From: Pseudomonadota bacterium
GTDB taxonomy: Bacteria; Desulfobacterota; Desulfovibrionia; Desulfovibrionales; Desulfomicrobiaceae
Reading direction: 5' to 3'
NCBI GenBank assembly: GCA_023393525.1
Contig: JAEWKZ010000006.1
Span: forward strand, 1 to 38,411
DNA length: 38,411 bases
Made by a program: the position numbers and the translations under genes. This document shows, one piece after another, positions 13,583-20,935 of the stretch (position 1 is its first letter; each line of letters starts with the position of its first letter). The notes under the pieces are model-generated. The model ran no database searches and was not told the origin of the DNA. It saw only the letters and a program-made list of their open reading frames with translations.

Positions 13583-14998
13583 TCACTTCAGCTCGAAAAG
13601 AATGCCTCCGGTTCCGTCCGGCACCGGTACCGGCGGTTCCGGCGCGTGGTAGATCTTGCGGATTTTTTCGCCCAGCACGCGCAGGTCTTCCAAGGAGCGC
13701 CTGGAGTCCCCGACCTCGTCCAGCAGGCGGGACAGGAGCTGCTCCTTGCGCGGCCCTTCTTTGGTGGACTTCAAGGCCTCGATGTAGTCCGACATCAGTC
13801 CATACTGCATGGCCTGGGCCTGGGCGATGTTGTTCAGACGGTCCGAAAGTCCGCCCAGGGTCCGGCGATAGGTTTCCAGTTCCGTGCGTTCGATGACCGC
13901 GCGCATATCGTGCAGGATGATCTGGTAGCTTTCCAGCAGCCCCGAGTTGCGGTTTTTTCTGCACCCGCCCGTGATGGCGACTTCCACGGTCTCCCCGGAG
14001 AGGGTCCTGAGCCTGGTCGGGTGGTCGGTGATGCTGCCGTCCTGGATGATCGCGGTCATGATGAACTTCCGTTCCTGCTCGTCCGTGAAATGGTCGAGGA
14101 CGCTGCCGCTCAGGGCGTGCTCCCGGCTTTCATACCCGAAAAGCGAGATGGCCGCCTGGTTGATGTCCAGGAAGCTTCCATCCGGCAGGGCCACGAAAAT
14201 GGGGTCGGTGGAGTACTGGAAGATGCGGCGGTACTTCTGCTCGTTGACGCGCAGTTTTTCCTCGTCGTTCTTGCGATCGGTGATGTCCTTGATGAAGTGG
14301 TAGACCTGCTGGATTCTGCCCAGCCCCTGCTCCTTGTAGATCACCTCGCCCTCGTCCCGCACCCAGCGGATGTCGCCGTTGGCGTGAACGATGCGGTATT
14401 CGACGCGGTCGATCTCCTTTTCGATGAGTCCCGCGTAGAAGGCCTGAACCTTGGCGCTGTCTTCGGGGAAGACCAGATCGATGGGGTGGAAGATGTTCCC
14501 GACGAACTGTTCCGCCGGAAGGCCGTAAATGCCTTCTGTGGCGCTGTTGGCCGATTCGATGCGGGAATGATCGCGGTCGAAGGCCATGATGACTTCGGGG
14601 ATGGAGTCGAGAATGCGTTTGAGTTTTTGGCTGGTCTTGGTCTTTTGCGTGATGTCGGTCAGCGAGCACAGGAGCGCGGGCAGGCCGCGATACTGGATTT
14701 TTTTGGCCTGCATTTCGATGATCGACTCGATGCCGTCCGCATCCACCAGCGTGAATTCAACCGTTTTGTGGGCACAGCTCGGCTCGTCGGGGATGTCGTC
14801 CAGGTATTTCTCGATCCGGCCGTGATGCTTGGGGATCACGAAATCGGACAATGGCCTTCCCTGGAGGTTTTCGCGGTCGGTGCGGCAGAGCGTGGCGAAA
14901 CAGAGGTTGGCATGGGAGATCGCGCCGTCGCTCAAAATGACCGCGCCCTGGCTGAGGGCGTCGAGCAGCTGGATGTGTTCGGGGTTCATGAGGTGCAT
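13583..14998 (-). CDS. Triple-PAS sensor protein lacking a kinase catalytic domain
   Basis: 471-residue cytoplasmic sensor. Three PAS domains follow one another: about residues 8-118 (ending SLTDITQKT), 125-242 (NSATEGIYGLPAEQFVG and HFIKDITDRK, with a PAC segment) and 255-368 (ISLFGYESREHA and IILHDMRAVIERTELE). After them comes a helical segment, LGGLSDRLNNIAQAQAMQYGLM (near 381-402), which resembles the H-box of histidine kinases (LAHDFNNIL type) but has Asp386 in place of the phosphoacceptor His. A second helix follows and the protein ends with a Pro-rich tail. No ATPase domain, GGDEF or output domain is seen. It may scaffold or modulate another signalling protein. The ATG at 14998 follows AGGAATGGACAC. 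Confidence 0.82.
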   Translation of the reverse strand: MHLMNPEHIQLLDALSQGAVILSDGAISHANLCFATLCRTDRENLQGRPLSDFVIPKHHGRIEKYLDDIPDEPSCAHKTVEFTLVDADGIESIIEMQAKKIQYRGLPALLCSLTDITQKTKTSQKLKRILDSIPEVIMAFDRDHSRIESANSATEGIYGLPAEQFVGNIFHPIDLVFPEDSAKVQAFYAGLIEKEIDRVEYRIVHANGDIRWVRDEGEVIYKEQGLGRIQQVYHFIKDITDRKNDEEKLRVNEQKYRRIFQYSTDPIFVALPDGSFLDINQAAISLFGYESREHALSGSVLDHFTDEQERKFIMTAIIQDGSITDHPTRLRTLSGETVEVAITGGCRKNRNSGLLESYQIILHDMRAVIERTELETYRRTLGGLSDRLNNIAQAQAMQYGLMSDYIEALKSTKEGPRKEQLLSRLLDEVGDSRRSLEDLRVLGEKIRKIYHAPEPPVPVPDGTGGILFELK

Positions 14999-15032
14999 GT
15001 GTCCATTCCTGGCCGGGGATTTTTCCGGCGGA

Positions 15033-15671
15033 TTATTTCTGCTTGATGTCGATCATGTCCAGCTTCGTCAGGCTGGTTCTGGCTCTTGTTCCCGGGGCGT
15101 TCAGAAGATGCCAGGCCGTGTACTGCTCGGCATAGAGGGTGCCGGCCGACATGCCGTCCACGGGCACGATGACGTTCATGCCGCGCATGGAAGCGCCGGT
15201 GGCGGTGTGCAGGACCGCTCCCTCGGCGGTGGTGCCTGTGATGATCACGTTCTTCACGCCCAGTTTTTCGAGGATCGCTTCCAGTTCGGTATTGAAGAAC
15301 TTGTCCACGAAGGACTGCACGATGGGTTCTCCGGGCAGGGGTTTGGCCTCGGGAAGAATGGTCTCGGGCGTTCCTCTGCTGGTCAGGCTGTGCACCACGG
15401 GCATTCCCGCCTCCCTGGCCTTGGCCAGGAATGCTCCGATGCGGGGCGCGGATTCCACGCAGCGCGGCCGCGCCTGCATGTTGCAGGTCAGCTCTTCGAT
15501 GTCGAGCACGAGAAAGGCCGTTTCCGCCGGGTCGACCGTCACGGCTTTGAGTTCCACCGGGGCGGGCGGCTCCACTGCGCCCCATTCTTCGACAATGGTT
15601 CCGGCCAGGGCGGGCGTTATGCATACGAAGACAAGGGTTGTCAAAACCAAAGCAAGGTGTGATCGCTTCAT
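15033..15671 (-). CDS. Secreted isochorismatase-fold protein, catalytic Cys absent
   Basis: 212 residues starting with a Sec signal peptide (MKRSHLALVLTTLVFVCITPALA, cleavage after ALA), so the protein is probably periplasmic. The mature part is an isochorismatase-like (cysteine hydrolase) fold: Asp57 in FLVLDIEE and Lys124 in SFVDKFFNT are the first two members of the catalytic triad. The third motif reads GTTAEGAVLHTATG, with Ala152 where the family has its nucleophilic Cys. A catalytic Cys is therefore missing, so activity is doubtful or different. The ATG at 15671 has AGGAGG just upstream. It lies 19 bases after a thioesterase gene on the same strand, probably one operon. Confidence 0.82.
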   Translation of the reverse strand: MKRSHLALVLTTLVFVCITPALAGTIVEEWGAVEPPAPVELKAVTVDPAETAFLVLDIEELTCNMQARPRCVESAPRIGAFLAKAREAGMPVVHSLTSRGTPETILPEAKPLPGEPIVQSFVDKFFNTELEAILEKLGVKNVIITGTTAEGAVLHTATGASMRGMNVIVPVDGMSAGTLYAEQYTAWHLLNAPGTRARTSLTKLDMIDIKQK

Positions 15672-15690
15672 GGTGGCCTCCTGCGGGCTG

Positions 15691-16143
15691 TCAAGGGTTG
15701 CTGACCGGGATGCGCACGCTGTCCGGCGCTTTTGCTCCCGCCTTACGAATATTATACACGGCCCGGCCTTCGGCAATGACCACCTCCGGATTATTCGCGG
15801 AAAAAATCTGCACCGTGGCGTTGCCGACCCTGTTGCCCAGCAGTTTGACCTCGCCGATGGCGATGAGATCCGCCGGATCGGCCGGCCGCAGGTAGTCCAC
15901 GCGCATGTCGATGGTCGCCACGCGGTCGCGCACCGAGCAGGCCGCCCATACGGCCGAGCCGCCGCAGGTATCCACGAGCATGGATATGAGGCCGCCGTGC
16001 AGCGCCGGGCGGCGTGGATCGCCGATGAATTCCGGGCGGTAGGGCAGGCGCAGGCGGGCGTAGCCGGGGCGGATTTCTTCCACCACAAGGCCCAGAAAAC
16101 GGTCGTAGGGTATTTCCTGTTCGATGACGTGACGGATATCCAT
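15691..16143 (-). CDS. Hotdog-fold thioesterase (PaaI-like)
   Basis: 150-residue acyl-CoA thioesterase-like protein of the PaaI/YdiI group, expected to be a cytoplasmic tetramer. The central hotdog helix motif RPALHGGLISMLVDTCGGSAVWAA (about residues 50-73) contains the HGG turn and the acidic residue (Asp) typical of the group, followed by TIDMRVDYLRPA and the beta strands of the hotdog sheet. The ATG at 16143 has GAGG seven bases upstream. It is the first gene of a two-gene unit with the secreted isochorismatase-fold protein and is divergent from minC. The substrate cannot be told. Confidence 0.85.
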   Translation of the reverse strand: MDIRHVIEQEIPYDRFLGLVVEEIRPGYARLRLPYRPEFIGDPRRPALHGGLISMLVDTCGGSAVWAACSVRDRVATIDMRVDYLRPADPADLIAIGEVKLLGNRVGNATVQIFSANNPEVVIAEGRAVYNIRKAGAKAPDSVRIPVSNP

Positions 16144-16314
16144 AGAAGCACCTCGGGTTTGGGAGTGTGGCATGTCGTGATGCATTGTCATGGGCAAGAC
16201 CCGGGGGGCCGTCAAGGGGCGGGCTTGTGTTCGGAATCAGGCCGGGGTAAAGCCGCTCTTCACCTTCGGGGCCTTGCCCCGGTCGCAACGCTCAACCCAT
16301 GTAAGGATATTGCC

Positions 16315-17010
16315 GTGTCGTCCTTTGAAATCAAGGGCAAGGTCGCCCCGTGCACACTTTTCAGACCGCTGACGGTGGACCTGGCCGCATTGAGCGCCGA
16401 CGTCGCGGAGCGCCTTGGACAGACACCCGAATTTTTTCGCAACATGGCCGTCATCGTTGATCTTTCCGCGCTGGGCGAGACGCTGGGCGAGACGCTGGGC
16501 GGGCTGGATCTAAGCGGCGTGGTGCGCATGCTGCGGGAGCAGGGCATGATGCCCGTGGGCATCCAGGGCGGGAACGAATATCACGAACGCCTGGCCCCGA
16601 ATCTTCATCTGGGCGTTTTTCCGGAGAGCAGGCCGGCTCCGGGCCGGGCCGCGAACAGCGCTCCGGGCGCCGTGTCCCAGGATGCCTCGGCCATGGTCGT
16701 GGACAAGCCCGTGCGTTCCGGCCAGCAGATCTACGCCAAGGGCCGCGACCTCGTGGTGCTCGCCCCGGTGGGGCAGGGCGCGGAGGTCATTGCCGACGGC
16801 AATATCCACATCTACGCGCCGCTGCGCGGCCGTGCCCTGGCCGGAGTCATGGGCAACGAAGGGGCGCGGATTTTCTGCAAGGAACTGCGGGCGGAACTCA
16901 TCTCTGTCGCCGGACTGTACCGGGTCAGCGAGGATCTTCCCGAAAATCTGCACGGCGCTTCGGCCCAGATCCGTCTGAGCGGGCGTCAGTTAGTGATTGA
17001 ACCACTTTGA
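16315..17010 (+). CDS. minC: Septum site-determining protein MinC
   Basis: FtsZ assembly inhibitor that keeps division away from the poles, activated at the membrane by MinD. The 231-residue protein starts at a GTG (16315) with AAGGAT seven bases upstream. The N-terminal domain (FEIKGKVAPCTLFRP, then the MAVIVDLSAL strand) is followed by a linker rich in Ala and Pro (about residues 105-125). The C-terminal beta-helix domain has the MinC repeats RSGQQIYAKGRDLVVLAPVGQGAEVIADGNIHIYAPLRGRALAGVMG. A 12-base tandem repeat in the N-terminal part gives GETLGETLGG. It is the first gene of minCDE; minD follows with its ribosome site 8 bases after the stop. Confidence 0.93.
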   Translation: MSSFEIKGKVAPCTLFRPLTVDLAALSADVAERLGQTPEFFRNMAVIVDLSALGETLGETLGGLDLSGVVRMLREQGMMPVGIQGGNEYHERLAPNLHLGVFPESRPAPGRAANSAPGAVSQDASAMVVDKPVRSGQQIYAKGRDLVVLAPVGQGAEVIADGNIHIYAPLRGRALAGVMGNEGARIFCKELRAELISVAGLYRVSEDLPENLHGASAQIRLSGRQLVIEPL

Positions 17011-17027
17011 CAGGACCAGGAGGGACT

Positions 17028-17834
17028 GTGGGTAAAATTATCGTTGTAACTTCGGGCAAGGGCGGGGTCGGCAAGACCACATCCAGCGCGTCCCTGGCCA
17101 CGGGTCTGGCCCGCCGGGGCATGCAGGTCGCGGTGCTGGATTTCGACGTGGGCCTGCGCAACCTCGATCTGATCATGGGGTGCGAGCGGCGCGTGGTCTA
17201 TGATTTCGTCAATGTCATCCAGGGCGACGCGACCCTGCACCAGGCCATGATCCGGGACAAGCGGGTCGAGAACCTGTTCATACTCCCCGCGTCCCAGACC
17301 AAGGACAAGGACGCCCTGCGCATGGATGGGGTGGAGAAGGTGCTGGACGAGCTTTCCGGCCGCTTCGATTTCGTGATCTGCGACTCACCGGCGGGCATCG
17401 AGCACGGCGCGCTCATGGCCATGCACTTCGCCGACGAGGCCGTGGTCGTGACCAATCCGGAGGTGTCTTCGGTGCGCGATTCCGATAGGGTGCTGGGGCT
17501 GTTGCAGAGCAAGACCAAGAAGGCCAAGAACGGCGGGAACATCAAGGAGCATCTGCTCTTGACCCGCTATGATCCCGAACGGGTCGAGCGGGGCGAGATG
17601 CTCAGCGTGGCCGACGTGGAGGAGATCCTGGCCATTCCGCTGTTGGGCGTGATCCCGGAGTCCAAGTCCGTGCTGGCCGCCTCCAACTCCGGAGAGCCGG
17701 TCATCCTGGACGATGCCAGCGACGCGGGCCAGGCTTACGATGACGCGGTGTCCCGCCTGCTGGGCGAAGATCTGCCGCACCGTTTCCTCACTCCGGCCAA
17801 GAAGGGCTTTTTCGCCCGGATTTTTGGAGGTTGA
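17028..17834 (+). CDS. minD: Septum site-determining ATPase MinD
   Basis: Membrane-cycling ParA-type ATPase that recruits MinC and is released by MinE. The deviant Walker A motif SGKGGVGKTT (residues 9-18, with signature Lys11 and Lys16), the VLDFDVGLRNLDLIMG switch, FVICDSPAGIE (Walker B region) and the C-terminal amphipathic membrane-targeting helix (KKGFFARIFGG) are all present. The 268-residue length is usual. The GTG at 17028 has AGGAGG five bases upstream; an in-frame TTG at 17007 overlaps minC and is less likely. minE begins one base after the stop. Confidence 0.96.
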   Translation: MGKIIVVTSGKGGVGKTTSSASLATGLARRGMQVAVLDFDVGLRNLDLIMGCERRVVYDFVNVIQGDATLHQAMIRDKRVENLFILPASQTKDKDALRMDGVEKVLDELSGRFDFVICDSPAGIEHGALMAMHFADEAVVVTNPEVSSVRDSDRVLGLLQSKTKKAKNGGNIKEHLLLTRYDPERVERGEMLSVADVEEILAIPLLGVIPESKSVLAASNSGEPVILDDASDAGQAYDDAVSRLLGEDLPHRFLTPAKKGFFARIFGG

Positions 17835-17835
17835 C

Positions 17836-18090
17836 ATGGGTATCTTCAGTTATTTCCGCACCAAGAAAAATACCGCCGAGGTGGCCAAGAACCGCCTGCA
17901 GATCATTGTGGCCCACGAGCGTGCGCAGAACGGCGGGTACGAGTTTCTGCCCAGGTTGCGTCAGGAACTCATGCTCGTGGTGCAGAAATATGTGCACGTG
18001 GAGCTTGAGAACATCCGGGTGGACGTGAACAGGGACGGTGATTGCGAAGTCCTGGAGTTCAACGTCACCCTGCCCGACAACAAACGCTGA
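17836..18090 (+). CDS. minE: Cell division topological specificity factor MinE
   Basis: 84-residue activator of the MinD ATPase that drives Min dynamics. The N-terminal membrane-binding and anti-MinCD segment (MGIFSYFRTKKNTAEVAKNRLQIIVAHERAQ) contains the conserved AKNRLQIIVAHER helix/strand that contacts MinD, and the C-terminal half (LRQELMLVVQKYVHVE, then RVDVNRDGDCEVLEFNVTLP) is the topological-specificity dimer domain. The ATG at 17836 has GGAGG five bases upstream inside the end of minD. A GC hairpin follows the stop. Confidence 0.95.
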   Translation: MGIFSYFRTKKNTAEVAKNRLQIIVAHERAQNGGYEFLPRLRQELMLVVQKYVHVELENIRVDVNRDGDCEVLEFNVTLPDNKR

Positions 18091-18103
18091 TCCGAGAATT
18101 CAT

Positions 18104-18130
18104 GCCGGGGCCGCCTCCCGCCGCCCCGGC
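18104..18130 (+). terminator. GC hairpin after minE, no T tract
   Basis: GCCGGGGC and GCCCCGGC form a perfect 8-bp stem around an 11-base C-rich loop, 14 bases after the minE stop. There is no T run, so it may be a weak or Rho-assisted terminator or an mRNA stabiliser. Confidence 0.4.
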
Positions 18131-18220
18131 TGTCCCGCCGCCTCAAGGAGCTGCGTTGACAGCTCCGTGACGGACGTTCTAACCACGACGTATCCCGACA
18201 AAACCCCAACCCCCTGCACC

Positions 18221-18856
18221 ATGGCATCAGAACGCGGCTCCCGCCCCGAAATCATCATCCGTGAAATCGAACTCGACGATCTCGCCCCGGTCTATCACCT
18301 CGGGGAGCGTCTGTTCACCTGCGACCTGTACCCCTTTCTGTACCGCACCTGGGACGAGTGGGAGGTGGTCGGCCACTACAACACGGACCCGGAGTTCAGC
18401 CTGGTGGCCGAAGTGGACGGCACTCTGGCCGGGTTCATCATCGGCACCCTGATCAGCAAGGCTTCCTGGACCTACGGCTACATCGTCTGGCTGGGAGTGG
18501 ACCGGGCCTTTCATTCCACGGGCGTGGCGCACAAGCTTTATGACAAGCTGGTGGAACGCATGGTCGAGGCGGGTGCGCGCTATCTCATCGCCGACACCGA
18601 CCCCAGCAACACGGCGGCGCTCAAGTTCTTCACCAAGAAAGGCTTCAAGGACGAGCGGGAGCATGTGGTCCTGTCCCTCAATCTGAGCCGCACCGAGCGC
18701 TACCGGGCCATTCTGGAAAAGCACGGCAATGGCCACGGCAACGGGCACGGCGAGCCGGAGGCGCGCGTCAAGAAGACCCGGCATCCCAAAACCGCCGCCG
18801 CGAAAAATCAGGAAAAGCCGCTCTGCGGCTCCACCGCCCTCGACCCCGAATCCTGA
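18221..18856 (+). CDS. GNAT-family N-acetyltransferase with His/Gly linker and basic tail
   Basis: 211 residues from the ATG at 18221. The GNAT core covers about residues 8-150: IIIREIELDDLAPVYHLGERLF, then FSLVAEVDGTLAGFIIG, the acetyl-CoA loop (RAFHSTGVAHKLYDKLVERM) and ARYLIADTDPSNTAALKFFTKKGF. After the core comes an unusual HGNGHGNGHG linker and a Lys/Arg-rich tail ending in PLCGSTALDPES. The substrate is not evident. The start is uncertain: the ATG has no ribosome site, and an in-frame GTG at 18167 has AAGGAG too far upstream. It is 130 bases after minE and converges with mutM, 37 bases apart. Confidence 0.82.
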   Translation: MASERGSRPEIIIREIELDDLAPVYHLGERLFTCDLYPFLYRTWDEWEVVGHYNTDPEFSLVAEVDGTLAGFIIGTLISKASWTYGYIVWLGVDRAFHSTGVAHKLYDKLVERMVEAGARYLIADTDPSNTAALKFFTKKGFKDEREHVVLSLNLSRTERYRAILEKHGNGHGNGHGEPEARVKKTRHPKTAAAKNQEKPLCGSTALDPES

Positions 18857-18893
18857 AGGCGCTGTCCCTGCCCAGCCCCGTCCATCCCGCCGC

Positions 18894-19706
18894 CTAATAC
18901 CGCCTCTGGCACCTCGGGCAATGCGTGGACGTCCTTCCCACCACCCGCTCCGCCTCAAGCGTCCTGCCGCAGGCCGGACAGGGTTCCCCTTTTTTGCCGT
19001 AGACCTGGAAACTATCCTGGAAGATGCCGCTTTTGCCGTAGGCGTTGCGATAATCGCTGATGGTGCTGCCGCCTGCCGCGATGGCTTCGAGCAGGATGCG
19101 GCGCAACTCCGAGCAGAGCTGCACTCGTTTTACGGGGGGAATGTTGGCGGCCAGGCTGGCCGGATGGATGCGGGCCGCGAAGAGGGACTCGTCCGCGTAG
19201 ATGTTGCCGATTCCGGCCAGAACCGTCTGGTTCAGAAGCAGGCTCTTCACTCCGGCGCGGCGGGTGCCGAGACGTTTGGCCAGTTCTTCGGGCGTGCTTT
19301 GCAGGGGCTCGGGACCGAGGCTTGCGTAAAAGCTCCAGGCCGCGAGATCTTCGGGGGCGTATATGCCAAAAAATCCGAAACGCCGCGCATCTTCGAAAAC
19401 CAGCCTGTCCCCGCCGCCCAGCCCGCAAACCAGATGGGTGTGCTTGGGCAGGCCCTGCCCGGGACTGGCGACCCAGACCCGGCCGGTCATCTTGAGGTGA
19501 AAGACCAGGCAGTCGCCCTGGTCCAGATGAACCAGGAGAAGCTTGGCCCGACGCGAGACATGGGTGATTGTCCGGCCCGGCAGACGGTTGGGATCGCCGG
19601 CCCTCAGCACTCCCGCATTGAGCACGCTCACGCTTTCCACGCCGCGGTTTTGGACCAGCGCGTGCAACCCGCGGGCGATGGTTTCGACTTCCGGCAGTTC
19701 GGGCAT
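18894..19706 (-). CDS. mutM: Formamidopyrimidine-DNA glycosylase (Fpg/MutM)
   Basis: Base-excision repair enzyme that removes 8-oxoguanine and formamidopyrimidines and cuts the strand as an AP lyase. The 270-residue protein has the obligate N-terminus MPELPEVE (catalytic Pro2 and Glu3), the Lys of the SRRAKLLLVHL hairpin, FHLKMTGRVWV, the H2TH region GIGNIYADESLFAARIHP and a C-terminal zinc finger (C-P-A-C, 16 residues, C-P-R-C). Its ATG overlaps the stop of the upstream ChaN-PDZ gene by one base (TGATG), so translation is coupled. It is the last gene of a three-gene minus-strand unit. Confidence 0.95.
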   Translation of the reverse strand: MPELPEVETIARGLHALVQNRGVESVSVLNAGVLRAGDPNRLPGRTITHVSRRAKLLLVHLDQGDCLVFHLKMTGRVWVASPGQGLPKHTHLVCGLGGGDRLVFEDARRFGFFGIYAPEDLAAWSFYASLGPEPLQSTPEELAKRLGTRRAGVKSLLLNQTVLAGIGNIYADESLFAARIHPASLAANIPPVKRVQLCSELRRILLEAIAAGGSTISDYRNAYGKSGIFQDSFQVYGKKGEPCPACGRTLEAERVVGRTSTHCPRCQRRY

Positions 19707-20935
19707 CAGTTTTTGGGGGTGGCTTGGGCGTCGACTTCCGGACCGGCCAAGGGAATGGCCAGCGTCACGGTTTGGCCGCCGCGCAGGACAGTGAGCGCGA
19801 GGGGGATTTTCAGACGGGAGGCCGCCATGGCCGCGAAGTGCAGATCCATGGCCTCCTTGAGATTTCTGTCTCCGGCCTTGAGCAGCACGTCTCCGGGCAT
19901 GAGGCCGGCGGCGTCCGCCTTTGACCCCGGCTCCACGCTTTCCACCCGCATGGCCTCGGTTTCGAACAGGATGTTCATGCCGAGGCGGCTCTTGTGCTGG
20001 GCCGCGCAATGAAAAGAGATCTGGTTTCCGGGCAGGGGGCGCTTGCCCTCGTCGGTCTGGTCCCGGAAATCCTCTTCGCCGCGCACGGGCATGACGGCCA
20101 GACACTCGGCTTTCGGGTCCAGGGTGCGCAAACGGAATTCAATGCCCCACCCGTGTTCCACATGACCGCTTCCGGCCAGGACCAGCATGGGGCGGGTCAG
20201 TTTTTCCCGCCACGCGAGGGCCCGCTCGGCCATCATGGAATCCCACAGGGCCTGCACGAGGTAGAATTTTTCCGCCATGGAGCTCATGGACGGGGTGACG
20301 CCCGTCCCGGGCGCAGCCTCCGCCTGCCCGGCCGCGCGCATGGACTGGTGCAGTTCGACCTGCATTTCGAGGGCCTTTCTTTGGGCCGGACTGGCCGGGA
20401 TGATCCGGCGCGGCAGGACGTCACGGTCGGCCTGGGTCAGCCCCCGGTTGCCCTGATCCCGGAACGTGACCAGCGTTTGCCGGGGGATGTTCAGGCCCGC
20501 CACGGGAAGATCGTGGCGCTCGGCCAGCTCGAAGACGGGCTTGTACAGGGCGTAGGGATAGCCCCAGATTTTTTCCCAGTCGACCTCCTCGCCCAGATCG
20601 GCCGCGCTGATGTCGCGGTCGTTGAACCTGTCCAGCACTGGCTGGCTGGTGACCGGCAGCATCTCAAGGCCGATGGAGAAACGCAGTCCGCTTTGCGCCA
20701 GGGCTTCGATGAGGCGCGCCTGCACGGCGTGGTCGCAGGGATTGGTGTGGCTCTCGCCCATGAGGATGAAATCGGCCTGGCGGGCCATGTCCACGACTGC
20801 CGAGTCGGCCAGGGGGGATGCGTCGGACGCAAGAAAAGATCCCGGCGGCGGGGAGACCCAAGGGGGAGTCACCGCTGCCGGTTTGGCGCAGCCGGCCAGC
20901 ATGGCCAGCAGCAGGGGCAGGATGAGGCGGATCAT
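19706..20935 (-). CDS. ChaN-like haem-binding lipoprotein fused to a PDZ domain
   Basis: 409-residue exported lipoprotein. The N-terminus MIRLILPLLLAMLAGC is a lipoprotein signal with lipobox LAGC (Cys16). The central part is a ChaN-like domain (DUF399, proposed haem-binding): FILMGESHTNPCDHAVQARLIEAL with the E-S-H motif, IGLEMLPVTSQPVLDRF, and the LVLAGSGHVEHGWGI block. The C-terminal part (about residues 310-390) is a PDZ domain (MRVESVEPGSKADAAGLMPGDVLLKAGDRNLKEAMDL). The ATG overlaps the stop of the ligase gene upstream by one base (TGATG). The fusion suggests a periplasmic protein that binds a cofactor and a peptide partner; the actual ligand is unknown. Confidence 0.85.
   Translation of the reverse strand: MIRLILPLLLAMLAGCAKPAAVTPPWVSPPPGSFLASDASPLADSAVVDMARQADFILMGESHTNPCDHAVQARLIEALAQSGLRFSIGLEMLPVTSQPVLDRFNDRDISAADLGEEVDWEKIWGYPYALYKPVFELAERHDLPVAGLNIPRQTLVTFRDQGNRGLTQADRDVLPRRIIPASPAQRKALEMQVELHQSMRAAGQAEAAPGTGVTPSMSSMAEKFYLVQALWDSMMAERALAWREKLTRPMLVLAGSGHVEHGWGIEFRLRTLDPKAECLAVMPVRGEEDFRDQTDEGKRPLPGNQISFHCAAQHKSRLGMNILFETEAMRVESVEPGSKADAAGLMPGDVLLKAGDRNLKEAMDLHFAAMAASRLKIPLALTVLRGGQTVTLAIPLAGPEVDAQATPKN

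Noticed and set aside
16267..16281. Hairpin CGGGGC-CTT-GCCCCG before minC as a terminator or riboswitch
   Set aside because: Short, no T tract, and no further conserved RNA structure; likely chance in GC-rich sequence.
15139..16314. In-frame upstream extension of minC
   Set aside because: It runs antisense through the isochorismatase and thioesterase genes; MinC homology and a ribosome site begin at 16315.
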